Shown: piece after piece, positions 22,791 through 31,396 of the stretch
Layout of the letters: every line of letters starts with the position of its first letter
Numbering within the stretch: position 1 is the first letter of the stretch
DNA from: SH-MAG3 sp035461245
Lineage (GTDB): Bacteria; Gemmatimonadota; Gemmatimonadetes; Longimicrobiales; RSA9
Direction of reading: 5' to 3'
NCBI GenBank assembly: GCA_035461245.1
Contig: DATHVP010000148.1
Location: forward strand, 1-64,000
Length of the DNA stretch: 64,000 bases
The notes under the pieces: model-generated
Told to the model about the DNA's origin: nothing
The model's database searches: none
Seen by the model: only the letters and a program-made list of their open reading frames with translations
Translations under genes and position numbers: made by a program

Positions 22791-23876
22791 GTGCTGCGCG
22801 AGACCTTCATTTTCCTGAGCGAGAACCCACTGGCCCGCCGCATCTCCACGGGCGCGCCCGGCGCCCGGTCCATGGCCCGCCGCTTCGTGGCCGGCGAAAC
22901 CGTCGATGACGGCGTCAGCGCCGCTCGCGAGCTGGTGGGCAACGGGTTCACGGTTTCCCTCGATTACCTGGGCGAGTCCGTGAACAGCCGGGCCGAGGCG
23001 ACTGAGGCCGCCGACACCTACGTCCGGCTGCTGGGCCGCATCGGCGGGGACCCCGCCCTGCGCGAGCACGTCAACGTGTCGCTGAAGCTCACGCAGATGG
23101 GGCAGGACATCCGGCGCGGCGTGGGCGAGCCGGCGCCCGCCGGGTCTGCCGGTGCTGCCACCGCCGCACAGTCCACCACACCGACCGTTGCCTGGCCGCA
23201 GCCGGCCGCCGGGGCAACGCCCGCCGGCGAGGGCGACTGGGACGACGAGTTCCTCCGGGCCAACGTCAAGCGCGTCCTAGACGCCGCCAGGGAGCACGAC
23301 ATCTTCGTCCGCTTTGACATGGAGGGTACGCCCCACACGCAGCGTACGCTCGATTTCTTTCGCTCGCTGTGGGACGAGGGCTACCGCAACACCGGCATCG
23401 TGCTCCAGTCCTACCTGCGCCGCACCGCTCACGACGCCAGGGAAGCCAACCTCCTGGGCGCGCGCGTGCGCCTGTGCAAGGGCGCGTACAGCGAACCGGA
23501 ACGATACGCCTTCCAGGAGCGCGACGAGGTTGACGGCAATTTCGTGGACGTCATGAAGGTGCTCCTGTCAGACGGCAATTATCCCGGCATTGCCACTCAT
23601 GACGAGGCCATGGTGGACGCCACCACCCGCTACAGCCGGGAGCACGACCTGCCGCCTGCCGGCTGGGAGTTCCAGATGCTGTACGGCGTGCGCCGGGACC
23701 TGCAGCACCAACTCCGGGAACAGGGGTACAACCTCCGCGTATACGTGCCGTTCGGCGAGGCCTGGTACCCGTACCTCATGCGTCGCCTGGCCGAGCGGCC
23801 GGCCAATGTGATGTTCATCGTTACGTCCGTGCTGCGCGAGTCGCCCCTCGGTTTCCTGATGGGCAGACGCCGCTGA
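22791..23876 (+). CDS. Proline dehydrogenase (monofunctional)
   Basis: Oxidises proline to pyrroline-5-carboxylate with FAD. This is the short monofunctional form (361 residues), as in Thermus and Deinococcus, with no aldehyde-dehydrogenase half. FAD/substrate motifs are present: VSLDYLGE, NVSLKLTQMG, FVRFDMEG, GIVLQSYLRR, ARVRLCKGAYSEP and the late YVPFGEAWYPYLMRRLAERP. Between LKLTQMGQDI and the EFLRANVKRVLD helix lies an Ala/Pro/Gly-rich insertion of about 40 residues (roughly 104-145), absent from typical forms. The start is GTG at 22791. No P5C dehydrogenase gene is in the window. Confidence 0.9.
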   Translation: MLRETFIFLSENPLARRISTGAPGARSMARRFVAGETVDDGVSAARELVGNGFTVSLDYLGESVNSRAEATEAADTYVRLLGRIGGDPALREHVNVSLKLTQMGQDIRRGVGEPAPAGSAGAATAAQSTTPTVAWPQPAAGATPAGEGDWDDEFLRANVKRVLDAAREHDIFVRFDMEGTPHTQRTLDFFRSLWDEGYRNTGIVLQSYLRRTAHDAREANLLGARVRLCKGAYSEPERYAFQERDEVDGNFVDVMKVLLSDGNYPGIATHDEAMVDATTRYSREHDLPPAGWEFQMLYGVRRDLQHQLREQGYNLRVYVPFGEAWYPYLMRRLAERPANVMFIVTSVLRESPLGFLMGRRR

Positions 23877-23931
23877 CCGCGGGCTGGCGTACGACGCGAA
23901 CGCGGTACGCGGAGCACGACTGAGGAACAGG

Positions 23932-24639
23932 ATGCAGGAGCAGGTGCAGGTCCGGGAACGCGAGCCGAGGGATGACGCGCCGTTCCTGCGGGTCACGGAA
24001 ATCTTCCATTCGGTCCAGGGCGAGAGCACATGGGCGGGCCTGCCGTGCACGTTCATACGCCTGACCGGCTGCCCGCTCCGCTGCGTGTGGTGCGACACGG
24101 AGTATTCCTTCCATGGCGGCGAGCGGATGACGCTGGATGCCATCCTGGATCGTGTCCGGGAGATCGGCACGCCGGTCGTTGAGATCACCGGCGGCGAGCC
24201 GCTTATCCACCGCAACGCATTCGTTCTCGCGGAACGACTGCTGGACGAGGGATATGCCGTTCTGGTGGAGACATCCGGCGCCATTGACGTCTCGCCGCTG
24301 GATCCCCGTGTGCATCGCATCATGGACCTGAAGTGCCCGGGCTCGGGCGAGGAAGCCCGCAACCTGTGGTCGAACCTGGACCACCTGACGGACCGGGACG
24401 AGATCAAGTTCGTGATTGCGGGGCGAGAGGATTACGAGTGGGCCCGGGACGTCATCCGCCGCCACCGCCTCGACGACCGGGTGCAGCGTGGTACGCTGCG
24501 GGCGCTGCTCTTCTCACCGGTGTGGGGCAGCATGGACTTTCGCGAACTCGCGGAGTGGGTGCTGGAGGACCGGCTGCCGGTCCGCTACCAGATCCAGCTT
24601 CACAAGATCATCTGGGGCGCGGACGTCCACGGCGTCTGA
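23932..24639 (+). CDS. queE: 7-carboxy-7-deazaguanine synthase
   Basis: Radical-SAM enzyme that contracts carboxy-tetrahydropterin to 7-carboxy-7-deazaguanine on the route to preQ0 and queuosine. It shows the SAM cluster CPLRCVWC, preceded by HSVQGESTWAGLPCTFIRL, and EITGGEPLIH for SAM/substrate binding. At 235 residues it is a typical QueE. No queC, queD or queF is nearby; queG lies 16 kb to the left. It follows proline dehydrogenase by 55 nt and may share its transcript. Confidence 0.92.
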   Translation: MQEQVQVREREPRDDAPFLRVTEIFHSVQGESTWAGLPCTFIRLTGCPLRCVWCDTEYSFHGGERMTLDAILDRVREIGTPVVEITGGEPLIHRNAFVLAERLLDEGYAVLVETSGAIDVSPLDPRVHRIMDLKCPGSGEEARNLWSNLDHLTDRDEIKFVIAGREDYEWARDVIRRHRLDDRVQRGTLRALLFSPVWGSMDFRELAEWVLEDRLPVRYQIQLHKIIWGADVHGV

Positions 24640-24658
24640 CCGCCGCGGCGGCCGCCCG

Positions 24659-26992
24659 TCAGTACGCGACGGCCAGGCCGCGGCAGTGGACAGGCAGGGA
24701 CAGCAGCTCGAAGCCCTGGGATGGACGCCGGACCTCGACGCTGGCGACGTCCGCCGCCTGCTGCACGAGTTCCTCCAGGGTCTCCTCCACGGGCTCGTCC
24801 AGCTCCTGGTTGGGCCACGGCACGCCAAAGAAGCGCCGGGCGACCCAGCGCACCCCGGCGTCACCGCTCAGCAGCCGCGCGCGCTGTATGGCCACGCCCC
24901 GGGCACGTGCGGCGGCGCCCTCCACGACCAGGGACCGCCGCGCCTGCTCCAGGCGGGTGTCGTATGCGCCGCCGGGCGCCCGGCACATCCAGTCGTCGAT
25001 GAAGCCGAAGGCGCCGGCGCGGGCACTGGTGATGGCCGTGAACACGGGATCCACGGCCCTGGCGTGTGACGCCGCCACCGACCCGCGCGGGTCCGTGCTC
25101 TGCGGCAGCTGGATCTCCAGGATGGTACGCAGCAGGTCGAAGGCGGTCATGTCCCGGCCGGTACCGTAGCTGCGCAGGAACCAGTCTCGCGTCTCGGGAT
25201 ACAGCGGCGCCACGTCGTCGAAGATGTTGATGATGGCATCGCCCGCCCGCCCGGTAATGTCCGGCGGCCGCACGGTGCCATAGCCGGTGAGCACGTCGTC
25301 CTGCACCGACGACAGGTACCCGTTCATCCGGCCCTGTGAGGCCAGTGACGCTGCCACGAACCAGTCCACGGCGCGGGCGAAATTCTCTGCCGGCCGCTGG
25401 GCGTGGGCATGCAGCAGGTCGCTGCCGAACGACTCCATGGCCGCTTCCTGGCCGAGGCTCAGCACCCGCGCGGCGAACCGGTCATTGGTGAGACGCACGG
25501 CACGGTCAGAGGCGTAGTCGCCGCGCACGCGATACCGCCGCAGCGCGACCTGCCAGTCCAGATCATGGGCGATCTCGTGGGCGATGGTGCCGGCGGAACT
25601 GCCCGGCGGCAGGACGAGTTCCCGCACTCGCGGGTCGTGCATGGCCAGCGTCGTCTCGCCGGAGCGGGCAGCGGCGAAGCGGACGCCCAGGCCGCGCAGG
25701 TCCAGTGCCGGCAGCACCCGCTGCATGTCCCTGACGGCGCCCTCGAGCATGAGCCGATAGTACGGCCGCCATTCAGGCGCCACGTCATCGGCGAAGCGGA
25801 CGTACGCGAACCCGAAGCGCTCCTCCAGTTCCCGTGCCGTCGGCCCGCCGAAGCCGGGGAACCAGACACTCTCCTGTGCGTACGGCCGCAGCGTCACCGC
25901 CACACGTACGGCGGTGAGGGATGGCGCGGCGTCGAACGGCGAGCGCCGCTCGAGCTGACCGTACGCGGCGACGAAGCGCTCCTCGTCCCGCGCCTGGACC
26001 ACCGCCGCCCGTCGGGCGCGCTCCTCCTCGTCGAGCCACGCCGCCTGCTCCATCTCCTGGCGATACGTCCGGGCGCCAATGGAGACCGGCGCCTGCGGCG
26101 GCATGTTCAGCGAATCCGACAGCTGACCCAGCCGCACGGCAACGCCGGGGGTGAGGAGGGATGGCCGCACGTCTGGGACGGTAGGGCGCGACGCCGTCGT
26201 GATGTCTGCCAGACGGGGCGTAAGCAGGCGCAGCGCCTGCGCCAGGCGCGGCGCAAGTTCGAGGGCCTCGCGTTCCACCTCCGGTGGCAGCGCCGTCATG
26301 GGCGGCTGCTCCACCCGGAACCAGCGTTCCGAGCGCCACCGGGCGATGGCACGCAGCGGGTCGCCCTGCGCCACTTCCGCAGAGCGGAGCAGCCTGGCGG
26401 CGTCCGCGCGGGCCAGTTCCCGGTCCCGCACCAGCGCCGCCACACGGCTGGCAAAGCGCGGCGCTGCTGATGGCAGGCTGCCCTCCATGGCCGCGAGCTG
26501 GTAGGCGAGGCGCACGGCGAGTTCGCCGCCCCGCGGGTCGCGGGACTCACTGATGGCGTTCTCGATGATGCGCAGGTGGTGCGCCCCCAGGCCCGGCCAG
26601 CTGGTGATGTGACCCAGGCCAGCCCGGTCCAGCGTCACCGCGTCCACTTCATAAGTGTCGCCGGTGTAGGTGCGGGACAGCAGCGCCCACGCCAGCTCGT
26701 GGCGCGTCTCGTCCGAGAGCCGCGGATCCCGCAGCACCATGTCCACCAGTCGGAACGGACTGCCCAGACCCAGCCGCAGGCGCTCAGCATAGCCCAGCGC
26801 GATGACCGCCTCGTCCTCCGGCACGATGCCGCTCCGGCTCGCCGCGATCCACCCGTTCAGCGTGCTCCGACCCGCCTCCAGCTCCTGCCGCACGTCCGGC
26901 GGCAGACCGGCGTGCTCCAGCCGGCCGCACCCGGAAAGTGCGGTGGCGCTCGCCAGCACCAGTGTCAGCAGGTGGCGTCGGAGGTTCGGCAT
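24659..26992 (-). CDS. Large lipoprotein with HEXXH metallopeptidase motif
   Basis: A 777-residue exported lipoprotein (signal ending TALSGC). The family is unknown to me. The central-to-late region has GTIAHEIAHDLDWQVALRRY at about residues 475-495: an HEXXH zinc motif with a following Asp, consistent with a gluzincin/aspzincin-like peptidase. The N-terminal roughly 300 residues are Ala/Arg/Leu-rich helices, perhaps repeat-like. The C-terminal 200 residues (SIGTGRDMTAFDLLRTILEI-like region onward) lack known motifs. It stands alone, convergent with queE. I judge it a real gene because the frame is long, starts with a good signal, and has no better antisense alternative. Confidence 0.75.
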   Translation of the reverse strand: MPNLRRHLLTLVLASATALSGCGRLEHAGLPPDVRQELEAGRSTLNGWIAASRSGIVPEDEAVIALGYAERLRLGLGSPFRLVDMVLRDPRLSDETRHELAWALLSRTYTGDTYEVDAVTLDRAGLGHITSWPGLGAHHLRIIENAISESRDPRGGELAVRLAYQLAAMEGSLPSAAPRFASRVAALVRDRELARADAARLLRSAEVAQGDPLRAIARWRSERWFRVEQPPMTALPPEVEREALELAPRLAQALRLLTPRLADITTASRPTVPDVRPSLLTPGVAVRLGQLSDSLNMPPQAPVSIGARTYRQEMEQAAWLDEEERARRAAVVQARDEERFVAAYGQLERRSPFDAAPSLTAVRVAVTLRPYAQESVWFPGFGGPTARELEERFGFAYVRFADDVAPEWRPYYRLMLEGAVRDMQRVLPALDLRGLGVRFAAARSGETTLAMHDPRVRELVLPPGSSAGTIAHEIAHDLDWQVALRRYRVRGDYASDRAVRLTNDRFAARVLSLGQEAAMESFGSDLLHAHAQRPAENFARAVDWFVAASLASQGRMNGYLSSVQDDVLTGYGTVRPPDITGRAGDAIINIFDDVAPLYPETRDWFLRSYGTGRDMTAFDLLRTILEIQLPQSTDPRGSVAASHARAVDPVFTAITSARAGAFGFIDDWMCRAPGGAYDTRLEQARRSLVVEGAAARARGVAIQRARLLSGDAGVRWVARRFFGVPWPNQELDEPVEETLEELVQQAADVASVEVRRPSQGFELLSLPVHCRGLAVAY

Positions 26993-27006
26993 CGAACTCC
27001 CTTAGC

Positions 27007-27444
27007 TCAGGGTGGATCCTTCAGCGTTGCCGCTTCTTCGATGGCCCGGACCAGGCGGGGCCAGACAGGCCTTGCCATACGGTCATCTGCAGTCTGCCTG
27101 GCTGCCGACGCCGCGTGGGCCGCCAGGAAGTTCGCCCGCAGGTCCGGCCGGCCCGCCAGGAACCGCCACGCCGGCTGGCCGGCCTTCAGCCGGTTGCATG
27201 CGTCACAGCATGCGACGAGGTTGCCCTCGGACTGGTCACCGCCTCGCATCCGCGGCTCCACATGGTCCAGCGTGAGTTCCGCCGGCGGGGACGGCATCCC
27301 GCAGTATACACAACAGAACCCGTCCCGAAGGAACACCCTGTCCCGGCGACCGGGCGCTGCGTGCCGTGCCACATCCGTGATACACGCGAGCAGGCCCTGG
27401 GTTCGATGGCTTCTGGAATGTAACGCGCACCCCCATATTCCCAT
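27007..27444 (-). CDS. HNH endonuclease domain protein
   Basis: A small HNH nuclease-like protein of about 145 residues. The zinc-supported HNH core is visible as FCCVYCG (first Cys pair), LTLDHVEPRMRGGDQSEGNL (catalytic His) and ACCDACNRLKAG (second Cys pair and Asn). Stand-alone HNH proteins of this type have varied or unknown roles. The start is uncertain: ATG at 27444 lies 4 nt from the divergent CoA-Nudix ATG, which leaves no room for a promoter outside that gene. Internal GTG starts near GVARHAAPGRRD would also preserve the domain. Confidence 0.75.
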   Translation of the reverse strand: MGIWGCALHSRSHRTQGLLACITDVARHAAPGRRDRVFLRDGFCCVYCGMPSPPAELTLDHVEPRMRGGDQSEGNLVACCDACNRLKAGQPAWRFLAGRPDLRANFLAAHAASAARQTADDRMARPVWPRLVRAIEEAATLKDPP

Positions 27445-27447
27445 GTC

Positions 27448-28059
27448 ATGCGCGACGAATTGAACGCCGATCCGCGACTGAACATGCTGCGCCGGTCCTT
27501 CGAGGGCCGGCCCGCCAGTGGCCTGCCGCGCACCGCAGGCCTGCGCGAGGCTGCCGTCGCCCTGCTGGTGCGTCCGCGGTCCAGCCTCGAACTGCTCCTC
27601 ATCCGCCGGGCAGACCTGCCGGGGGATCCGTGGTCCGGCCACGTTGCCCTGCCGGGTGGGCGCCGGGAACGCCACGACGCCGACCTGCTGGGAACCGCGC
27701 GCCGGGAGACGGAGGAAGAGGTGGGCGTGCCCCTGGCACGTGTCGGCAGCTTCGTCGGCGCGCTGGATGAGCTGAGCCCTGGCTCCGTCCTGCTGCCGCC
27801 CATCGTCGTCGCGCCCTTCGTGCTGGCCGTGCCGCCGGACACCACGGCGGTGCCCGCCCCCGGCGAAGTCCAGGCTGCCATCTGGGTGCCCCTGGATGCG
27901 CTGGCCAGTTCCACCGCGTTGTCCGAGGTGCCCGTTGAACTGCCGTGGGGGAAACGCAACTTCCCGTGCCTGGTATACGAGGACTACATCATCTGGGGAC
28001 TCACGTACCGGATACTGCAGCAGTTCCTGTCCGTCGCGGGCATGGACGGACTGGCATAG
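27448..28059 (+). CDS. Nudix hydrolase (CoA pyrophosphatase-like)
   Basis: A 203-residue Nudix protein resembling CoA pyrophosphatases, which split CoA to phosphopantetheine and 3',5'-ADP. The WSGHVALPGGRRERHDADLL segment followed by ARRETEEEVG combines the CoA-branch motif before the Nudix box with the box itself. The C-terminal part (LPWGKRNFPCLVYEDYIIWG) also matches the CoA group. It starts next to the divergent HNH gene and ends at a convergent terminator hairpin. Confidence 0.87.
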   Translation: MRDELNADPRLNMLRRSFEGRPASGLPRTAGLREAAVALLVRPRSSLELLLIRRADLPGDPWSGHVALPGGRRERHDADLLGTARRETEEEVGVPLARVGSFVGALDELSPGSVLLPPIVVAPFVLAVPPDTTAVPAPGEVQAAIWVPLDALASSTALSEVPVELPWGKRNFPCLVYEDYIIWGLTYRILQQFLSVAGMDGLA

Positions 28060-28068
28060 GCGGGAGCA

Positions 28069-28111
28069 GGATGGTGGACGGCATGGCCCGCAGGCCGGCC
28101 ATCCACCATCC
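28069..28111. terminator. Convergent terminator hairpin
   Basis: GGATGGTGGA and TCCACCATCC form a perfect 10-bp outer stem, with an inner TGGCC/GGCCA pairing. It lies between the convergent Nudix and ClpP genes, so it may work in both directions. No long T-run. Confidence 0.6.
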
Positions 28112-28116
28112 GCGGA

Positions 28117-28791
28117 TTATGCCAGCTCGTCCCGGCCGCTGATGATGCGACCGACCAGGCCGTACTCCACTGCTTTCTCCGCTGACAGCCAGAAGTTGCG
28201 GCGAGTGTCGTCTTCGATGCGCTCCAGCGCCTGGCCCGTCGCTTCGGCGAATACGCGGTTCAGCCGTTCCCGCATGCTGAGGATCTCACGCGCCTCGATC
28301 TCGATGTCGGCGGCGCTGCCCCGCATGCCACCGGCCGGCTGGTGCAGCAGGTACCGGGTGTGCGGCAGGGAGAACCGCCGCTCCTTCGGGACGGACACAT
28401 AGATCAGCGCCCCGGCGCTGGCGACCCAGCCGGTGCCGACCATGCGGACAGGCGAGCGGACGTACCGCACGATGTCGTGGATCGTGTCGCCGGACTCCAC
28501 GTGGCCGCCCTGCGAGTTGATGTAGATGGTGATGGGCTCGTCCGACTGGGAGTCCATGGCCAGCAGCTGCCCGATGACATTGGCCGCCAGCTTCTGGTTG
28601 ATCTCACCACTGATGATCAGGGTCCGCGCCTTGAACAGCAGGTTGCGCGTGTCCTCGGTGATCGCCGTGGGCGTCGTCCGCGGCGAGTCGTCCTTCTCAG
28701 GCTCCTCTTCCTCTTCATCCGGGTGCGGCGGGTCCTCCATGGGGTCCGGCCGGTTGCGCCAGTCGTGTTCGCGGTCTCGCGTCATGTCCAT
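28117..28791 (-). CDS. clpP: ClpP-family serine protease
   Basis: Proteolytic subunit of Clp-type proteases, 224 residues. The fold motifs are present: PITIYINSQGGHVESGDTIH, the nucleophile Ser in GWVASAGALIYVS (typically GxAASMGA), the catalytic His in RYLLHQPAGGMRG and an Asp in ERIEDDTRRNFWLSAEKAVEYGL. The N-terminal 45 residues are an acidic extension (EEEEEPEKDD) not seen in housekeeping ClpP, and the nucleophile elbow differs. It may therefore be a specialised paralogue rather than the main ClpP; no clpX is adjacent. ATG at 28791 is used; ATG at 28785 is equally possible. Confidence 0.85.
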   Translation of the reverse strand: MDMTRDREHDWRNRPDPMEDPPHPDEEEEEPEKDDSPRTTPTAITEDTRNLLFKARTLIISGEINQKLAANVIGQLLAMDSQSDEPITIYINSQGGHVESGDTIHDIVRYVRSPVRMVGTGWVASAGALIYVSVPKERRFSLPHTRYLLHQPAGGMRGSAADIEIEAREILSMRERLNRVFAEATGQALERIEDDTRRNFWLSAEKAVEYGLVGRIISGRDELA

Positions 28792-28808
28792 GTCTCGGTA
28801 AGAGTTCC

Positions 28809-29936
28809 TCAATCGGTCAGCGTGCGCGCGGCCAGACCTGGCTGCCGCACGCCCGCACTCACGCCCTCGTACTCCGCCAGATGCCCCGCCGGCGTCTTCC
28901 CCGCCCGGCCGTCCAGCGCTGCCTCCGCCGCGGCGTCCACATCCGCCGCTATCTCCGCCTCCACCGCTTCCAGGCGCTTGCGGTCCACGCCTCGTGCGAC
29001 GAGATACTCCTCGTACATCCCGATGGGATCCAGCCGACCCCACTCCTCGAACAGCCCGGCGTCAAACGTGGCCCGGGCTTCCGCCTCGTCGTGGGTGGCG
29101 TGGCCGCCCATCCGGAACGTGTCCACAACCAGCAGCGTGGGCCCGCCCCCGTCGCGGGCGTGGTCCGCCGCCTGCCGCGCCGCCGCATGGACATCCAGTA
29201 CGTTGTTGCCGTCGGCAACGGCGCCCCGCAGGCCATACATCGCGGGCCAGTCGCGGAAATCGCCCTGCTGGTGTTGCGCCAGCTTCGTGCCCAGTGCCAC
29301 CTGATTGTTCTGCAGCACGAAAATGGCCGGCACCCTCAGTACGCCTGCCAGGTTCAGGCCCTCGTGGACCGCGGCGGTCTTGGTGGCGCCGTCGCCGATC
29401 CACGTCAGCGCCACGCGGTCCTCGCCTCTCTGCCGGAAACTCAGAGCGACGCCGGTAATGACCGGCACCATGTCGCCCACGTGGGAGATGGGCTGCAGCA
29501 CGCCCGCGGAAAGTTCACCGAAATGGCCATCCCGTCCCCCGTTCGGACCATCCACCGTGCCGAGGTAGCCGGCGAAGATCCGTTCCAGCGGCATGCCCAT
29601 CTCGTGCAATGCACCGGCGTTGCGGATCATGGGCGCCACGATGTCCCCATCGCGCCGCAGGGCGTGCACACAGCCGATGGTCACCGCCTCCTCGCCCGTG
29701 CCCAGCCACGCCTTGGAGATCACGCCGCGCCGGACCCAGCGCTTCAGCGCAATGTCATGCAGCCGGAAGCGGACCAGACCGGCGTACAGGTCCAGCAGGG
29801 TCGCATCGTCCAGGTCGTCCACGATGCGCGCCCGCTCCGCATCCTCCGCCAGACGGCTGCGGTACCGCTCCAGCAGCGCCTGGTCGGGCTGCCAGTTCGC
29901 GTATTCGGGTGGATCGTATGCCGGGTAGCGTCGCAT
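28809..29936 (-). CDS. Thiamine-diphosphate E1 alpha subunit (2-oxoacid dehydrogenase family)
   Basis: A 375-residue E1 alpha subunit of pyruvate-, branched-chain- or acetoin-dehydrogenase type. The ThDP-binding signature runs from GDGATKTAAVHEGLNLAG to FVLQNNQ. GRDGHFGELSAGVLQPISHV and the phosphorylation-loop-like FRMGGHATHDEAEAR are also family features. These enzymes need a beta subunit and an E2 core, yet none is adjacent; the gene is followed 17 nt later by clpP. The partner genes may be elsewhere in the genome. Substrate cannot be named. Confidence 0.87.
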   Translation of the reverse strand: MRRYPAYDPPEYANWQPDQALLERYRSRLAEDAERARIVDDLDDATLLDLYAGLVRFRLHDIALKRWVRRGVISKAWLGTGEEAVTIGCVHALRRDGDIVAPMIRNAGALHEMGMPLERIFAGYLGTVDGPNGGRDGHFGELSAGVLQPISHVGDMVPVITGVALSFRQRGEDRVALTWIGDGATKTAAVHEGLNLAGVLRVPAIFVLQNNQVALGTKLAQHQQGDFRDWPAMYGLRGAVADGNNVLDVHAAARQAADHARDGGGPTLLVVDTFRMGGHATHDEAEARATFDAGLFEEWGRLDPIGMYEEYLVARGVDRKRLEAVEAEIAADVDAAAEAALDGRAGKTPAGHLAEYEGVSAGVRQPGLAARTLTD

Positions 29937-30078
29937 GCCTGCAACGTATGCCGTCTCGTCGCCGCGGAAAAGGAGCCGTCACCGTTCCGTCCACAGCCGC
30001 CCGCGAGCCGACGAGCCGGTGGTACCAGCACCAGCCGCCGGGTCAGGTCGGCGGCCGGGCCGCAGCAGCGGCGGCGCG

Positions 30079-30537
30079 TCAGGCGGCGGCGACGGGACCG
30101 GACTCGGTCTCCTGGATGCCGCGGCCAACCCGCGCGGCGGTGACGTCCAGCTCCGCCCGGGACGGTATGGGCGCGTCGGGCATCGGCAACTGCAGCGCGA
30201 ATGGCTCGCCCTCCCGCACCGGGATCAGGTGCAGATGGAAGTGGGGCACGTCCTGGCCCCCGGCCTTGCCATTGGCGCTGAAGATGTTGATGGCGTGCGC
30301 GCCCATGGCGCGCTGGATGCCCGGTGCAATGCGGCGGGCCACGGCAAGGCAGTGGGCCGCAAGGTCCTCGGGCATGTCGAAAATGGTCTCGTAATGGTCC
30401 TTGGTGGCGATGAGCGTGTGCCCCCGGCTCATTGGCTGGATGTCCAGGAAGGCGATGGTCAGTTCATCCTCATGGACGAGACTGACCATCTCCTCACCAC
30501 CGATGATACGACAGAAAACGCAATGCGGCTCCACCAT
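30079..30537 (-). CDS. HIT-family nucleotide hydrolase
   Basis: A 152-residue histidine-triad protein. CVFCRIIGGE opens the domain, DIQPMSRGHTLIATKDH follows, and the catalytic HFHLHLIP (His-x-His-x-His) is near residue 110. HIT proteins hydrolyse nucleoside phosphoramidates or dinucleotides; the bacterial Hint-like group fits by length. The N-terminal Cys pair suggests the zinc-containing subgroup. It is divergent from the V4R-like gene. Confidence 0.9.
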   Translation of the reverse strand: MVEPHCVFCRIIGGEEMVSLVHEDELTIAFLDIQPMSRGHTLIATKDHYETIFDMPEDLAAHCLAVARRIAPGIQRAMGAHAINIFSANGKAGGQDVPHFHLHLIPVREGEPFALQLPMPDAPIPSRAELDVTAARVGRGIQETESGPVAAA

Positions 30538-30744
30538 GTTGCCTCACTTGCAGGATCGTCCCCTTCTTCTGCACCGATCCAATGCAGGATACGGGCCGAG
30601 GTCGGGTGGCTCATCGGGCCGCCGCGTGCGGACGGACGCGCGCGCCCACCCCTAGCCAGCGGCCCGCCGGGGCGTAAGATTGGTGCCACCGCAGGACGGG
30701 CCAGAGCCCGCCGGCAGTATCCGCAACCCACTGGAAGGACAACG

Positions 30745-31392
30745 ATGTCGCAGCAGGGGGCGAACGCCGGGGCACGCGTAGACGGCACAGTAGCCGCAGC
30801 GTTCCCGCTGGCGCTCCTCGAATCGGTCCGTTCTCATGACCGCCCGGGCGAAATCCTCGAGGACGAGGATCTGAGTGTAAGCCTGCCCCGGCGGCTGGGC
30901 CTCACCGGTGTCGTCGAGACGCAGATCCACCGCTACAGCACGGCAAACCGGAACGGCAGCCGTGTACCGCTGGGCGAGGCGCTGGGCCTGTTCCGCCTGG
31001 TCATGCGCCGGCCGGATGCCGAGGCGATCCTGCGGGAAACCGGGCAGCGGCTTGCCCGCTGGCGGTTCCGCCACACGCCCGACCTGTGGCGGGCCATCCT
31101 GCATCGCGGTCCCGCCGCCCTCGCCATGCGTTCCGCCCGCCGCGCGTCGGCCAGCGCGCTGAAATCGCTGCACGCCGGGTCCGCCATCACGGCCACGAAG
31201 CCCTTTGCCGTGGCCGTCGCGGACTGCGTCACCGCGCGCCTGGAGGAGTCGGGGCCGTCATGCACGATGTTTACGGGGATGATGGAGGAACTGCTGCTGC
31301 TCCACACCGGCAGGGAGCACCGCCTCGTCCACAGCCGATGCATCGGCCACGGCTCCAGCGTCTGCGAATGGGAACTGGCGCCGGAAGGCTGA
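30745..31392 (+). CDS. V4R-like small-molecule-binding domain protein
   Basis: A 215-residue soluble protein. The last roughly 80 residues resemble the V4R (4-vinyl reductase) / haem-NO-binding-like fold, ending in the Cys-rich turn CIGHGSSVCEWEL that closes such domains. The N-terminal half is helical and Arg/Leu-rich. V4R domains bind small ligands, sometimes tetrapyrroles, and often act as sensors; no output domain is attached here. ATG at 30745 is preceded by GGAAGGA. It is convergent with the DHH phosphoesterase gene. Confidence 0.6.
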   Translation: MSQQGANAGARVDGTVAAAFPLALLESVRSHDRPGEILEDEDLSVSLPRRLGLTGVVETQIHRYSTANRNGSRVPLGEALGLFRLVMRRPDAEAILRETGQRLARWRFRHTPDLWRAILHRGPAALAMRSARRASASALKSLHAGSAITATKPFAVAVADCVTARLEESGPSCTMFTGMMEELLLLHTGREHRLVHSRCIGHGSSVCEWELAPEG

Positions 31393-31396
31393 CCCG

